The notes: generated from the sequence alone by a model not told the origin. 28,139 bases of DNA from Lachnospiraceae bacterium UBA7054 (GCA_002492725.1 DLAF01000038.1:1-28139); one strand, 5' to 3'. Counted from the stretch's first letter, positions 7,487-15,436 are shown. Program-made: numbers and translations.

Positions 7487-8488
7487 ATGTCTTATATTGA
7501 TTTGATGAAGGAGAAGGCCAGGAGCGACAAAAAGACCATTGTCCTGCCGGAAACCAATGACAAGAGGACACTGATCGCGGCGGCCAATATTCTGAAAGAG
7601 GGGATTGCCGACATCATCATGGTGGGAAACGAAGAGAAGATCATGGATGGTGCCGGATGGCTGGAAGTGGAGCTTGACGGGGTGAAGATTATCGATCCTG
7701 AACAGACGGAAAAACTGGATGAGTATGCGGAACTTTTATTTGAGATTCGAAAGAATAAGGGAATGACACCGGAGAAGGCGCGGGAGACTCTGTTAAAAGA
7801 TTATCTCACGTTCGGTGTCATCATGGTGAAAGCAAACGATGCGGACGGTATGGTGGCAGGCGCCTGCCATGCTACGGCGGACACGCTTCGTCCGGCGCTG
7901 CAGATCCTGAAAACGGCGCCCGGCGTGAAACTGGTATCAGGTTTCTTTATTCTGGATGTGCCGGATTGTGAATTCGGGGAGCATGGCACCTTTCTTTTTG
8001 CGGACTGTGGTCTGAATCAGGATCCTACAGCGGAGGAACTGGCGGCGATCGCGGATACTTCGGCTAAGAGTTTTAAAAATCTGGTAGGGGCAAAGCCCAT
8101 TATTGCCATGCTTTCGCATTCAACCAAGGGAAGTGCCAAGCATCCGCTCGTGGACAAGATGGTGGAGGCGACGCGGATCGCGCACGAACAGTACCCGCAT
8201 CTGACGATTGACGGCGAATTACAGTCCGACGCTGCGTTAGTGCCCCAGGTAGCGAAATCCAAAGCACCCGGCAGTGAGGTGGCAGGCAAAGCCAATGTGT
8301 TGATATTCCCGAATTTGGACTGCGGCAATATCGGGTATAAACTGGTGCAGAGACTCGGTAAGGCGGAGGCTTACGGCCCCATGCTCCAGGGCATCGCCAA
8401 GCCCGTAAATGATCTTTCCCGTGGCTGCTCCTGGCAGGATATCGTGGGTGTGGTGGCGTTAACAGCGGTGCAGGCTCAACTTGCGTGA
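7487..8488 (+). CDS. pta: Phosphate acetyltransferase
   Basis: The 333-residue enzyme converts acetyl-CoA and phosphate to acetyl phosphate and CoA. The family pattern KANDADGMVAGACHATADTLRPALQ-like region is seen around residues 114-140, and SGFFILDVP and LIFPNLDCGNIGYKLVQRL follow in the expected order. Length matches the short, single-domain Pta type. The start at 7487 follows AAGGAGG at 7471-7477; a GTG at 7460 would add nine residues not expected in the family. It is followed after 126 bp by ackA, so the pair makes ATP and acetate in fermentation. Confidence 0.96.
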   Translation: MSYIDLMKEKARSDKKTIVLPETNDKRTLIAAANILKEGIADIIMVGNEEKIMDGAGWLEVELDGVKIIDPEQTEKLDEYAELLFEIRKNKGMTPEKARETLLKDYLTFGVIMVKANDADGMVAGACHATADTLRPALQILKTAPGVKLVSGFFILDVPDCEFGEHGTFLFADCGLNQDPTAEELAAIADTSAKSFKNLVGAKPIIAMLSHSTKGSAKHPLVDKMVEATRIAHEQYPHLTIDGELQSDAALVPQVAKSKAPGSEVAGKANVLIFPNLDCGNIGYKLVQRLGKAEAYGPMLQGIAKPVNDLSRGCSWQDIVGVVALTAVQAQLA

Positions 8489-8614
8489 TGGCAATGAGCA
8501 GTGCGCAGACAGCCGAATAAGCCCGCGAGCGAGATGAAGCGAAGCGGAATCGAGCGGCACTGCGGGGTGACGTGTCAGTTTATCAAAATGAAAATTAAGA
8601 AAGGAAGAATTATA
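8489..8614 (+). other. GC-rich intercistronic segment between pta and ackA
   Basis: This 126-bp gap contains short complementary arms. GCAGTGC (8497-8503) faces GCACTGC (8556-8562), and CCCGC (8521-8525) faces GCGGG (8561-8565). Between them are several AGCG-type repeats. An in-frame upstream ATG at 8501 would read through it into ackA, but that extension is unlike AckA and lacks a ribosome site. The segment may be an extragenic repeat or a processing structure. Confidence 0.4.
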
Positions 8615-9811
8615 ATGAATATACTTGTTATCAACTGCGGCAGTTCCTCCTTAAAATTCCAGCTCATCGATGCTGCGACGGAGAAGCAGATTGCGAAAGG
8701 CCTGTGCGAGCGCATCGGCATCGAAGGCAGCCAGCTTGTCTACCAGCCCGCGGGCGGAGAAAAGGAAGAAACAGCGACTCCTATGCCCGATCATACCAAA
8801 GCGATTGAATTGGTACTAAACGCTTTGACGAATGAAAAGACGGGTGTCGTAAAATCTCTGGATGAGATTGGCGCGGTAGGACACCGCATCGTGCACGGCG
8901 GGGAAAAATTTGCGTCCTCTACGGTCATTACCGACGAGGTGATCGAGGCTATTAAAGCCTGCAATGATCTGGCGCCCTTACATAATCCTGCTAACCTGAT
9001 CGGCATCGATGCCTGCAAAAAACTGATGCCTGCTACCCCTATGGTGGGCGTGTTTGATACGGCTTTCCACCAGACGATGCCCAAGGAGGCATATCTCTAC
9101 GGTCTGCCTTATGAATATTATGAAAAATATCAGGTGAGAAGATACGGTTTCCACGGCACCAGCCATTCTTATGTGTCAAAGCGGGCTGCGGAGCTTCTCG
9201 GCCAAAAGTATGAGGAGCTGAAGATCATTGTCTGTCATCTGGGCAATGGCGCCAGCATTTCTGCCGTAAAGGACGGGAAGTGCGTGGATACTTCCATGGG
9301 ACTTACACCGCTTGAGGGTCTGATCATGGGCACCCGTTCCGGCGATATTGACCCGGCGATTATTGAGTTTCTTGCGCATAAAGAGAATCGGTCGATTGAC
9401 GAGATTATGACGGTGCTTAACAAAAAGTCCGGCGTACTGGGACTTTCCGACAATCTCTCCTCAGATTTCCGCGATCTTGAGAAGTCCTATGTGGCAGGAG
9501 AGGACAGAGGCCTGCGCACAATCCGTACCTTTGCTTATCGGGTGGCAAAGTATATCGGTGCTTACACGGCGGCCATGAACGGCGTAGACGTCATTTGCTT
9601 TACGGCGGGCGTGGGCGAGAACAGTCCCTTAGTCAGAAGCCTTGCCTGCGAACGGCTGGGATATCTGGGTATTACTTTGGACAAAGAAAAGAATGACAGG
9701 CGCGGGGAGGAACTGGAGATCAGCACATCTGATTCCGGCGTAAAGGTACTGGTGGTTCCCACCAATGAGGAATTGGCAATCGCCAGAGAGACGTTTGCGC
9801 TGGTGAAATAG
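8615..9811 (+). CDS. ackA: Acetate kinase
   Basis: The 398-residue enzyme transfers phosphate from acetyl phosphate to ADP, giving acetate and ATP. It opens with MNILVINCGSSSLKF, the ASKHA phosphate-1 motif. It also contains VGHRIVHGG (substrate-binding Arg), FDTAFHQTMP (catalytic Asp), YGFHGTSH, GTRSGDIDP (catalytic Arg) and the C-terminal NEELAIARET with its magnesium-binding Glu. Length is normal. The ATG at 8615 is preceded by AAGGAAG. It is cotranscribed with pta and ends at a strong bidirectional terminator. Confidence 0.97.
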   Translation: MNILVINCGSSSLKFQLIDAATEKQIAKGLCERIGIEGSQLVYQPAGGEKEETATPMPDHTKAIELVLNALTNEKTGVVKSLDEIGAVGHRIVHGGEKFASSTVITDEVIEAIKACNDLAPLHNPANLIGIDACKKLMPATPMVGVFDTAFHQTMPKEAYLYGLPYEYYEKYQVRRYGFHGTSHSYVSKRAAELLGQKYEELKIIVCHLGNGASISAVKDGKCVDTSMGLTPLEGLIMGTRSGDIDPAIIEFLAHKENRSIDEIMTVLNKKSGVLGLSDNLSSDFRDLEKSYVAGEDRGLRTIRTFAYRVAKYIGAYTAAMNGVDVICFTAGVGENSPLVRSLACERLGYLGITLDKEKNDRRGEELEISTSDSGVKVLVVPTNEELAIARETFALVK

Positions 9812-9847
9812 TGCGGTAGAATCAAAAAGAAGCATTTTAAAATAACG

Positions 9848-9879
9848 AAAAAGAGGGGCGCTAATTTTGCGCCCCTTTT
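9848..9879. terminator. Bidirectional terminator between ackA and the hemerythrin gene
   Basis: GGGGCGC (9855-9861) pairs perfectly with GCGCCCC (9869-9875). TTTT follows on the plus strand, and on the minus strand the stem is followed by TCTTTTT. The stem overlaps the last codons and stop of the minus-strand hemerythrin gene. Confidence 0.85.
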
Positions 9880-10676
9880 CCAATCTTTTTATCACTGTGT
9901 AAAATGTGGTTGACCAGCCACTCTGTCAGAAATTCCATCAAATCTTCCAGCGTTTCCTGTTGGTTTTCGTCGATGTGATCCAAGTCCATTTCTTCCAGCC
10001 TCGACACAAAAGCCTCATGCGCCCGTTTCTGCGCTTCCAGTCCGTCGTAGCGGATGCTTTCCATATAGAGCTCTTCATCCTGGAAGTGGAATTTGGTGTA
10101 TTCTTTAAGTTCATCCAGAAGACGTACAATTTCATCGTATTTGTCCAGAGCCAGTTCGTCCGTCATTACGCGGTACACATCGCCGATGATGCGGAACAAT
10201 TCCTTATGTTCCTTATCAATGATTGGAATGTTTGTCAGGTATGTATCCGTAAATACCGGGGCACAGCGTTCTTCCGAGGGCTTTAGTTTGCCGATCATCA
10301 GGTCGGAGCTGATGATGTGACGGTACAGCCAGGTCACAAGATAGCGCAGCAGATCCTCCAGCAGTTCCTGTTGTGCATGGTCGGATGAAAATGAGTTTGT
10401 GATGCCGTTTATCTTGTCACGAAAGAAGAGATGCTGGCGTCTTTGCAGATTCAGCTCTGGGTGATTGATGGTCTCCATATACTCTTCCTCGTGCTGAAAA
10501 TGTTCTTCTGCGTACCGTTCCAGACGGTCTACCATTTCCAGGATGCGGTCATATTTGTCATTCATAATCTGATTGTCCAGAAGCTCCTGTGTGTCGTTAA
10601 TGATACGAAACAGCTCGCGGTGCTCGTTGTCTATGGCTTCCACACCAATCAGACAGTCGTCGGTAAAATGATACAT
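9861..10676 (-). CDS. Tandem-domain hemerythrin-like protein
   Basis: The 271-residue protein holds two bacteriohemerythrin domains (about residues 5-130 and 143-267). Such domains bind a di-iron centre and oxygen and act in oxygen or iron sensing or storage. Domain 1 shows H19, H59xxxE63, H82 and H120xxxxD125. Domain 2 shows H157, H197xxxE201, H220 and H257xxxxD262. In both domains the first His of the usual HxxxH pair is Gln (Q78, Q216). The start at 10676 was chosen because a GGGG-containing ribosome site precedes it; the longer reading frame to 10838 runs through the promoter. No signalling domain is fused. It is transcribed divergently from the first ABC operon. Confidence 0.88.
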   Translation of the reverse strand: MYHFTDDCLIGVEAIDNEHRELFRIINDTQELLDNQIMNDKYDRILEMVDRLERYAEEHFQHEEEYMETINHPELNLQRRQHLFFRDKINGITNSFSSDHAQQELLEDLLRYLVTWLYRHIISSDLMIGKLKPSEERCAPVFTDTYLTNIPIIDKEHKELFRIIGDVYRVMTDELALDKYDEIVRLLDELKEYTKFHFQDEELYMESIRYDGLEAQKRAHEAFVSRLEEMDLDHIDENQQETLEDLMEFLTEWLVNHILHSDKKIGKGAQN

Positions 10677-10739
10677 AAGATGATCCCCTTTCTGCGCTGC
10701 AGTGCACGCTCGAAAAACCTGCGGTTTGCCATTGCGTAC

Positions 10740-10767
10740 ATTATACCATATTCCTTCTAAAACACAA
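10740..10767 (-). promoter_or_regulatory. Promoter of the hemerythrin gene
   Basis: On the minus strand, TTGTGT and a perfect TATAAT are 16 bp apart, with TGG directly before the -10 (extended -10). The leader would be roughly 57 bases. Confidence 0.65.
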
Positions 10768-10791
10768 TTCCTTTCTTGGAGCTTACTTGTG

Positions 10792-10823
10792 TATCTTACC
10801 CCCGTAAATTTACCACTTACCTT
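10792..10823 (+). promoter_or_regulatory. Candidate LytTR operator of ABC module 1
   Basis: Two direct half-sites, TATCTTACC (10792-10800) and CCACTTACC (10813-10821), are 21 bp apart start to start. The proximal half-site starts 19 bp before the -35. The spacing equals two 9-bp repeats with a 12-bp gap, the geometry known for LytTR-domain regulators. Similar half-sites lie at the same place in module 2. The sites are inferred from pattern only. Confidence 0.45.
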
Positions 10824-10831
10824 CCTTTTTA

Positions 10832-10860
10832 TTGTCAAATGATCCCCGGAACGTTACCAT
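10832..10860 (+). promoter_or_regulatory. Candidate promoter of ABC module 1
   Basis: TTGTCA (10832-10837) and a weak TACCAT (10855-10860) are 17 bp apart. The poor -10 fits an activator-dependent promoter. The ATPase start is 33 bp downstream. Confidence 0.5.
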
Positions 10861-10892
10861 GGGCTCACAGTAAGCGGCAAAGGAGGAGGCGC

Positions 10893-11831
10893 ATGGAAAC
10901 AGCAGTCAGAGTAGAGCATCTTGTCAAAAAGTTTAAGGAGATCAAAGCGGTGGACGATATCAGTTTTTGTATCGAGAAGGGAGAACTTTTTGGCTTTTTA
11001 GGGGTTAACGGCGCGGGCAAGTCCACGACTATCAATATATTGTGCACCCTGTTTGCGCAGACGGCGGGGACGGCGGAAGTCTGCGGTTATCGTCTGGGAA
11101 AGGACAATGAGGCAATCCGCAGGAAAATCGGCGTGGTCAGGCAGAATAACTGTCTGGATCAGCGCTTGAGTGTCAAGGAAAATCTGCTGGTCAGGGGAAG
11201 CCTCTATGAGAGTGACAGAGCGAAATTAAAAAAACACCTTTCGGACGTTTGTGAGATCATGGGGTTACAGGACGTTTATGGCAGGCGGTACGCGAAGCTT
11301 TCCGGCGGGCAGAAAAGGCGGTGCGAGATTGCGGGGGCACTTTTACATGTGCCGGAGGTGCTGTTTTTGGATGAACCTACCACGGGCTTGGACCCGGCGA
11401 CCCGTAAGGCTGTGTGGGAGAGCGTGGAGAGGCTTAGGCGGGAACTTCATATGACGGTGTTTTTGACCACGCATTATATGGAAGAAGCCGCCAGAGCAAG
11501 CAATATTGCCGTACTGGATGCCGGGTACATCAAAGAGCAGGGAACGCCCTTTTCCTTAAAAGAGAAGTATGCGAAAGATAAGCTTAAGCTGATCCCAACG
11601 GTTGGAAAAGAAAAAGCGCTGGTGGAGACACTTGCCGGGGACGGTCTGTCCTATCGGAAAAAGGAGGAGTACATCATACTCACGGTAGAGAACAGTATGC
11701 AGGCGCTGCCCCTGTTGAAGAAATATCAGACTTTGCTGGCAGGATTTGAGATGGTGCAAGGTACGATGGATGATGTGTTTTTAAATATCACAGGCAGGGA
11801 AGAAAGGAGCGGGGAGGAACATGAGGCATAA
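10893..11831 (+). CDS. ABC transporter ATPase (module 1)
   Basis: The 312-residue ATPase has Walker A GVNGAGKS (about 37-44), a signature LSGGQ (about 137-141), Walker B VLFLDEPTTGLDP and the H-loop TTHYMEEA. A C-terminal extension of about 90 residues ends in GTMDDVFLNITGRE, as in DrrA-type drug and antibiotic exporters. It energises the permease encoded next, whose gene overlaps by 11 bases. The start at 10893 follows AGGAGGAGG; the longer frame to 10776 runs through the promoter. The substrate is unknown. The LytTR and DUF3021 genes downstream suggest control by an envelope or peptide signal. Confidence 0.92.
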   Translation: METAVRVEHLVKKFKEIKAVDDISFCIEKGELFGFLGVNGAGKSTTINILCTLFAQTAGTAEVCGYRLGKDNEAIRRKIGVVRQNNCLDQRLSVKENLLVRGSLYESDRAKLKKHLSDVCEIMGLQDVYGRRYAKLSGGQKRRCEIAGALLHVPEVLFLDEPTTGLDPATRKAVWESVERLRRELHMTVFLTTHYMEEAARASNIAVLDAGYIKEQGTPFSLKEKYAKDKLKLIPTVGKEKALVETLAGDGLSYRKKEEYIILTVENSMQALPLLKKYQTLLAGFEMVQGTMDDVFLNITGREERSGEEHEA

Positions 11832-12744
11832 GGGAAATGCAACAAGTGCACTTTTACAAAGAAACATGAAAATTTTCTTGCGGGACAGGGGAGCGGTATT
11901 TTTTTCGTTATTGTCGATGTTGATCGTGTTGGTGCTGATGTTGCTGTTTTTGGGCAGTATGAACAGCGATACGATCGTTGGGCTGCTGGAAACATATGGC
12001 GGAGAGCGGGATCGTGCAGCGGACCGGGCAAACGCGGATCATCTCGTCTTAGTGTGGGCACTTGCGGGAATCCTGCTAGTCAACTGCGTGACGGTGACCA
12101 TGACGGTGTTGGGGAACCTGATTCATGACGAGGAGGAGGGTAAGCTGGCCTCTTTCTATATCGCGCCGGTGAGCAGGGCAAGGATCACGCTGGGATATAT
12201 CTTGAGCGCCTGGATCATCGGAACGGGGATGAGTCTTTTCACACTGCTTGTCGGGAATCTGCTGCTGATTCTGAACGGCGGTGGCCTTTCGGTAAAGGTC
12301 TGCCTGATGCTGGCGGGCATGATCCTGGCGAACAGTTTTCTCTATGCGGCGCTTTCTTATCTGTTTTCTCTCTTTGTGCACAGCAGCGGCGCCTGGAATG
12401 GGCTGCTTACGGTAAGCGGGACACTGGTAGGTTTTTTGGGAGGCATCTATCTTTCCATGGAGGTGCTTCCTAAGAAAGTGTGTACGGTTTTAAAAGTCCT
12501 TCCCGTGCTGCACGGCGCGTCCATGATGCGCAGGGTAAGTGTGCAGGAGGCGCTTACCGAGACTTTTGCGGGGGTGCCACAAGCGGTGGCGGAAGGATAT
12601 TGCGAAGGGATGGGCATCACCGTTTCCGTAAACGGGGAAATATTGTCTGTTTCCATGCAGCTGCTTTTTGTGATATTGTTAGGAATAGGAATTACGGTTA
12701 CTTCTTCGCTGATCAGCATGCGGCGCGCCGTCAGGGAGAGATAG
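11821..12744 (+). CDS. ABC-2 type permease (module 1)
   Basis: The 307-residue membrane protein has one N-terminal membrane segment (about 21-43), an extracytoplasmic loop of about 30-35 residues, and five further hydrophobic segments, the layout of ABC-2 export permeases. The HDEEEGKLASFYIAPVSRARI segment before the third helix is typical of this family. GGAGG lies just upstream of the ATG inside the ATPase gene. It probably forms a homodimeric exporter with the ATPase. The LytTR gene follows after 36 bp on the same strand. Confidence 0.88.
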   Translation: MRHKGNATSALLQRNMKIFLRDRGAVFFSLLSMLIVLVLMLLFLGSMNSDTIVGLLETYGGERDRAADRANADHLVLVWALAGILLVNCVTVTMTVLGNLIHDEEEGKLASFYIAPVSRARITLGYILSAWIIGTGMSLFTLLVGNLLLILNGGGLSVKVCLMLAGMILANSFLYAALSYLFSLFVHSSGAWNGLLTVSGTLVGFLGGIYLSMEVLPKKVCTVLKVLPVLHGASMMRRVSVQEALTETFAGVPQAVAEGYCEGMGITVSVNGEILSVSMQLLFVILLGIGITVTSSLISMRRAVRER

Positions 12745-12780
12745 ACTGACGAAGGAATCGATGAAGGGCGAGAGGAAAGC

Positions 12781-13218
12781 ATGAAAATTACAATACAGGA
12801 CATTGCGCCCGGAGAAGAGGAGGAGATCATCGTCAGGTGTCGGGATCTGGACGAGGCGCTTCTTCGGGTAATCCATGAATTAAAGACGAGACGAGGGAAA
12901 TTTACGATCACGGACAACGACAAAATTCGGCAGATCGACGCGGACGACGTGTACTATTTTGAGGCTGTGGACAATAAAGTGTTTCTCTGTCTGGAGAAGG
13001 CTGTGTTTGAAATTAAGTATAAACTGTATGAGATTGAAGAGGAATATGCGGGCACCGATTTTTTCCGTGCGTCCAAATCGGTGATCATAAACCTTGCCAA
13101 GGTAAAGCAATTTGCGCCGGATTTCGGCGGGCGGTTTGAAGCGCAGATGAAAAACGGGGAGAAACTGATCATTTCCAGACAGTATGTGCCGGCGTTGAAA
13201 AAGCGGCTTGGCATGTAA
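12781..13218 (+). CDS. LytTR-domain transcriptional regulator (module 1)
   Basis: The 145-residue protein consists of an N-terminal stretch of about 45 residues and a LytTR DNA-binding domain (about 47-145). Characteristic segments are DADDVYYFEAVDNKVFL, FFRASKSVIINLAKV and MKNGEKLIISRQYVPALKKRL. There is no receiver domain, so control is not by a histidine kinase. The gene lies in the same operon as an ABC exporter and directly before a DUF3021-type membrane gene. That resembles the LytTR regulatory systems of streptococci (HdrRM, BrsRM), in which the membrane partner restrains the regulator. The autoregulatory target is inferred to be the repeats at 10792-10823. The ATG is preceded by GAGAGGA. 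Confidence 0.87.
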   Translation: MKITIQDIAPGEEEEIIVRCRDLDEALLRVIHELKTRRGKFTITDNDKIRQIDADDVYYFEAVDNKVFLCLEKAVFEIKYKLYEIEEEYAGTDFFRASKSVIINLAKVKQFAPDFGGRFEAQMKNGEKLIISRQYVPALKKRLGM

Positions 13219-13275
13219 AAGTTTGGCGAAAGAAAAGCGATGAAGGCGTTCGGTTGGCGCGAAAGAGAGGTTTGT

Positions 13276-13722
13276 ATGTCGGAAACGGTAAAAAGAAGGG
13301 TCAGGGAGATATTGCTGACATTTTGTATGGTGACAACGGGAAGTGTTTTGGTCAGTGCGGCCTACATCAAAGTATTTTGGCCGGGTGACCCGCAGATTAA
13401 AGTGGGCATCCTGTGGCAGATTCCGGTGATATCTTTTGTGTGCAGTCTGGGCAATTTCCTGCATCCCTATCGGGAGGTCAGCCGAAGACGAGCGATGCTG
13501 CAAAAGATTTCGCATTATCTGTATATCAATGTCGTGGTGCTGGGCGGCGGTTACTACTTTGCCTGGATTGAGAAAGGAAATATGCTGATGGCAATGACCA
13601 TGGCGTTTGGAATCATGGTGGTCTTTGTCGTCGTATCCGCCGTGGTATGGAGCTGGCATAAGAGAGAGACGGAGCACCTCAACCGAAAACTGCAGGAGTA
13701 TCAGGCGAAAAAGGGGGACTGA
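13276..13722 (+). CDS. DUF3021-type membrane protein, partner of LytTR (module 1)
   Basis: The 148-residue protein has four predicted membrane segments (about residues 13-32, 43-60, 77-96 and 101-124) and a charged C-terminal tail ending HLNRKLQEYQAKKGD. This matches the small four-helix proteins of DUF3021 usually encoded directly after LytTR regulators. It probably acts as the membrane sensor or inhibitor of the regulator. The start at 13276 was chosen for its AGAGAGG site; an ATG at 13240 is possible. Its stop codon touches the stop of the opposite-strand permease, forming TGATCA. Confidence 0.75.
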   Translation: MSETVKRRVREILLTFCMVTTGSVLVSAAYIKVFWPGDPQIKVGILWQIPVISFVCSLGNFLHPYREVSRRRAMLQKISHYLYINVVVLGGGYYFAWIEKGNMLMAMTMAFGIMVVFVVVSAVVWSWHKRETEHLNRKLQEYQAKKGD

Positions 13723-14490
13723 TCAAGTCCAGTCCCGCTTCGCATATAAGTATGCTCCTATGCCATAAAACACAAGGCAAAGTCCGCCAAGGATCAACAG
13801 TTCTTTTCCGTGCATGCGCAGGCTGTCCCCCGCAAAGACACCCTGCATTAGATCGACTGCATAGGTCATGGGCAGAAGTTTTGACAGACTGCGGATCGAT
13901 TCGGGAAAGAGCATGGCAGGTACCGTTGCGCCGGAGAGAAAGAGCATCACAAAGTAAAAGAGATAGCACAACAAATGGGTGAGTTTTGCGTCTTTTCCGA
14001 CGGCGGTAAACAGAAAGCCCATCGAGAACATGGCGGCAATGGAGAGCAGTGCAGCCGCGGTAACCGACAGGATATCGCCCTGTATCTGCAGCTGATAGAG
14101 GAGTTTCCCCGCAATCAGAAGAATGGCAATTCCAAGCGCCGTCAGGAGCAGATTGACCGTAACCTGCGCCAGAATGATATGTTTCTTACCAACAGGAGTC
14201 GCGTCGAAACGTTTATAAATCTTTTTTTCTTTGCATTCGGCCAAAGTCAGCGGAAAAGACATCAGCCCCGCAACCCCCATCACCATCACGGTATATCCGG
14301 GAATGGAGAGATCCATCATCCGCAGATCGGAGCCTGGCGAGACGGGATTGTTGCCAAAGATCGAGCCGAACAGCACTAACATCATCAAGGGGAAGATCAG
14401 GCCAAAGAAAAAGCCAAAGAAATTCCGCACCATCAAAAGAAATTCTATTTTGCAGGTGAATAAAAATCGTTTCATGGTAATTGTGTTCAT
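13723..14490 (-). CDS. ABC-2 type permease (module 2)
   Basis: The 255-residue protein has six hydrophobic segments beginning at about residue 20 (FFGFFFGLIFPLMMLVLFG), the order expected for ABC-2 permeases. The cytoplasmic KEKKIYKRFDATPVGKKHIILAQ segment after the second helix is typical of drug and peptide exporters. The start at 14490 follows GGAGGG and overlaps the ATPase stop as ATGA, so the two are translationally coupled. It shares fold but little obvious sequence with the module 1 permease. No terminator is visible after it. Confidence 0.88.
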   Translation of the reverse strand: MNTITMKRFLFTCKIEFLLMVRNFFGFFFGLIFPLMMLVLFGSIFGNNPVSPGSDLRMMDLSIPGYTVMVMGVAGLMSFPLTLAECKEKKIYKRFDATPVGKKHIILAQVTVNLLLTALGIAILLIAGKLLYQLQIQGDILSVTAAALLSIAAMFSMGFLFTAVGKDAKLTHLLCYLFYFVMLFLSGATVPAMLFPESIRSLSKLLPMTYAVDLMQGVFAGDSLRMHGKELLILGGLCLVFYGIGAYLYAKRDWT

Positions 14491-15260
14491 AAGATACCCT
14501 CCATCGTAATACCGGTTGTTTTGGGAACAATCTGTAAATAAAGTTTTTCCAGCGTATCCGCTTCCCGTAGCTGTTCGGGAGCGATGCGCGCTTTTGCCCA
14601 CTGGCGAAATTCCTCTTGAGTACCGAAAAATTGCTGTTTCCCTTTTTCCAGATAGAGCATTCGGTCAGCCAGGGCCTCAACCTCATCCAGATAATGTGAG
14701 ACCAGGAGAATGGCGACGCCGTTTTCCCGAATGGCGCGGAATGTTTCCCACATATTTTGGCGGACTTCAGGATCGAGACCCGTCGTCAGTTCGTCCAGAA
14801 TCAAAAGTTTCGGCCTTCCCATGAGCGCCAACAGGACCGACAGACGCTGTTTTTCACCGCCCGAAAGTTTGCTGACTGTGCGCTTTCTCTTTTCCGCCAG
14901 ATTCATCTGCAAAAGCAGTCCTTCCCAATCGGCAGGCCGCTCATAGAAGCCTGCATACAGCCGGCAAAGTTCTTCAACCTGGATCTTTGCGGGATATTCG
15001 GTTTCCTGTAATTGAATCCCAATCTTTTTGTAGATTTCTCCGCGGTGCAGCATGGGTTCTTTACCGAATACCAGCACGGAGCCGCTGTCCGGTTTTCGCA
15101 ATCCCTCCACACATTCTATAGTGGAAGTTTTCCCGGAACCATTTGCGCCGATGACAGCCAGGACTTGACCCTCCGCAATGGAAAAGGACACATCCTGCAC
15201 GGCTTTGACATTTTTGTAAGACAGATGCAGGTGCTCCACCTGCACAATGATTTGAGACAT
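14487..15260 (-). CDS. ABC transporter ATPase (module 2)
   Basis: The 257-residue ATPase has Walker A GANGSGKT (about 38-45), signature LSGGE, Walker B LLILDELTTGLDP and H-loop VSHYLDEVE. Walker B has DELTTG where DEPTTG is usual. A short C-terminal tail follows, without the long DrrA-like extension of module 1. The ATG at 15260 is preceded by AAGGGGG. It is transcribed away from its LytTR–DUF3021 pair, with the shared promoter region between them. Confidence 0.92.
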   Translation of the reverse strand: MSQIIVQVEHLHLSYKNVKAVQDVSFSIAEGQVLAVIGANGSGKTSTIECVEGLRKPDSGSVLVFGKEPMLHRGEIYKKIGIQLQETEYPAKIQVEELCRLYAGFYERPADWEGLLLQMNLAEKRKRTVSKLSGGEKQRLSVLLALMGRPKLLILDELTTGLDPEVRQNMWETFRAIRENGVAILLVSHYLDEVEALADRMLYLEKGKQQFFGTQEEFRQWAKARIAPEQLREADTLEKLYLQIVPKTTGITMEGIL

Positions 15261-15293
15261 AGGTTACCCCCTTGTTAATTTGAAGTTGGCGTC

Positions 15294-15322
15294 ATTCTAT
15301 CACGCGGTTTTTTACGCTACAA
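15294..15322 (-). promoter_or_regulatory. Promoter of ABC module 2
   Basis: On the minus strand, TTGTAG and TAGAAT are 17 bp apart, with TGA before the -10. The ATPase ATG is 33 bp beyond the -10, nearly the same distance as in module 1. Confidence 0.6.
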
Positions 15323-15329
15323 TGCCTTT

Positions 15330-15361
15330 TGCGGAAGCGGCGGACTGCGATGCGCAAGTGG
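15330..15361 (-). promoter_or_regulatory. Candidate LytTR operator of ABC module 2
   Basis: Two 11-bp direct repeats, CCACTTGCGCA (15361 to 15351) and CCGCTTCCGCA (15340 to 15330) on the minus strand, match at 9 of 11 positions and are exactly 21 bp apart. The proximal copy starts 18 bp before the -35. Half-sites, spacing and position parallel those of module 1, giving a shared CCACTTnC core. Confidence 0.5.
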
Positions 15362-15436
15362 TAGAATTTTATGTCCCAAATGCACTTCTTTTCTAATGGT
15401 GATATGGTAAAATGGAATCTGAGAAAGGAGTTTGCG

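Noticed and set aside
8501..8614. N-terminal extension of ackA to an upstream ATG
   Set aside because: The extra 38 residues are unlike acetate kinases; the start at 8615 has a good ribosome site and the MNILVINCGSSS N-terminus.
10677..10838. N-terminal extension of the hemerythrin gene
   Set aside because: It would run across a good extended -10 promoter; the ATG at 10676 fits the domain start.
10776..10892. N-terminal extension of the module 1 ATPase
   Set aside because: It covers the promoter and repeats, and the AGGAGGAGG site favours 10893.
12880..13677. Long minus-strand open frame (about 265 codons) opposite the LytTR and DUF3021 genes of module 1
   Set aside because: It is antisense to two well-supported genes, has no ribosome site and shows His- and Arg-rich shadow composition.
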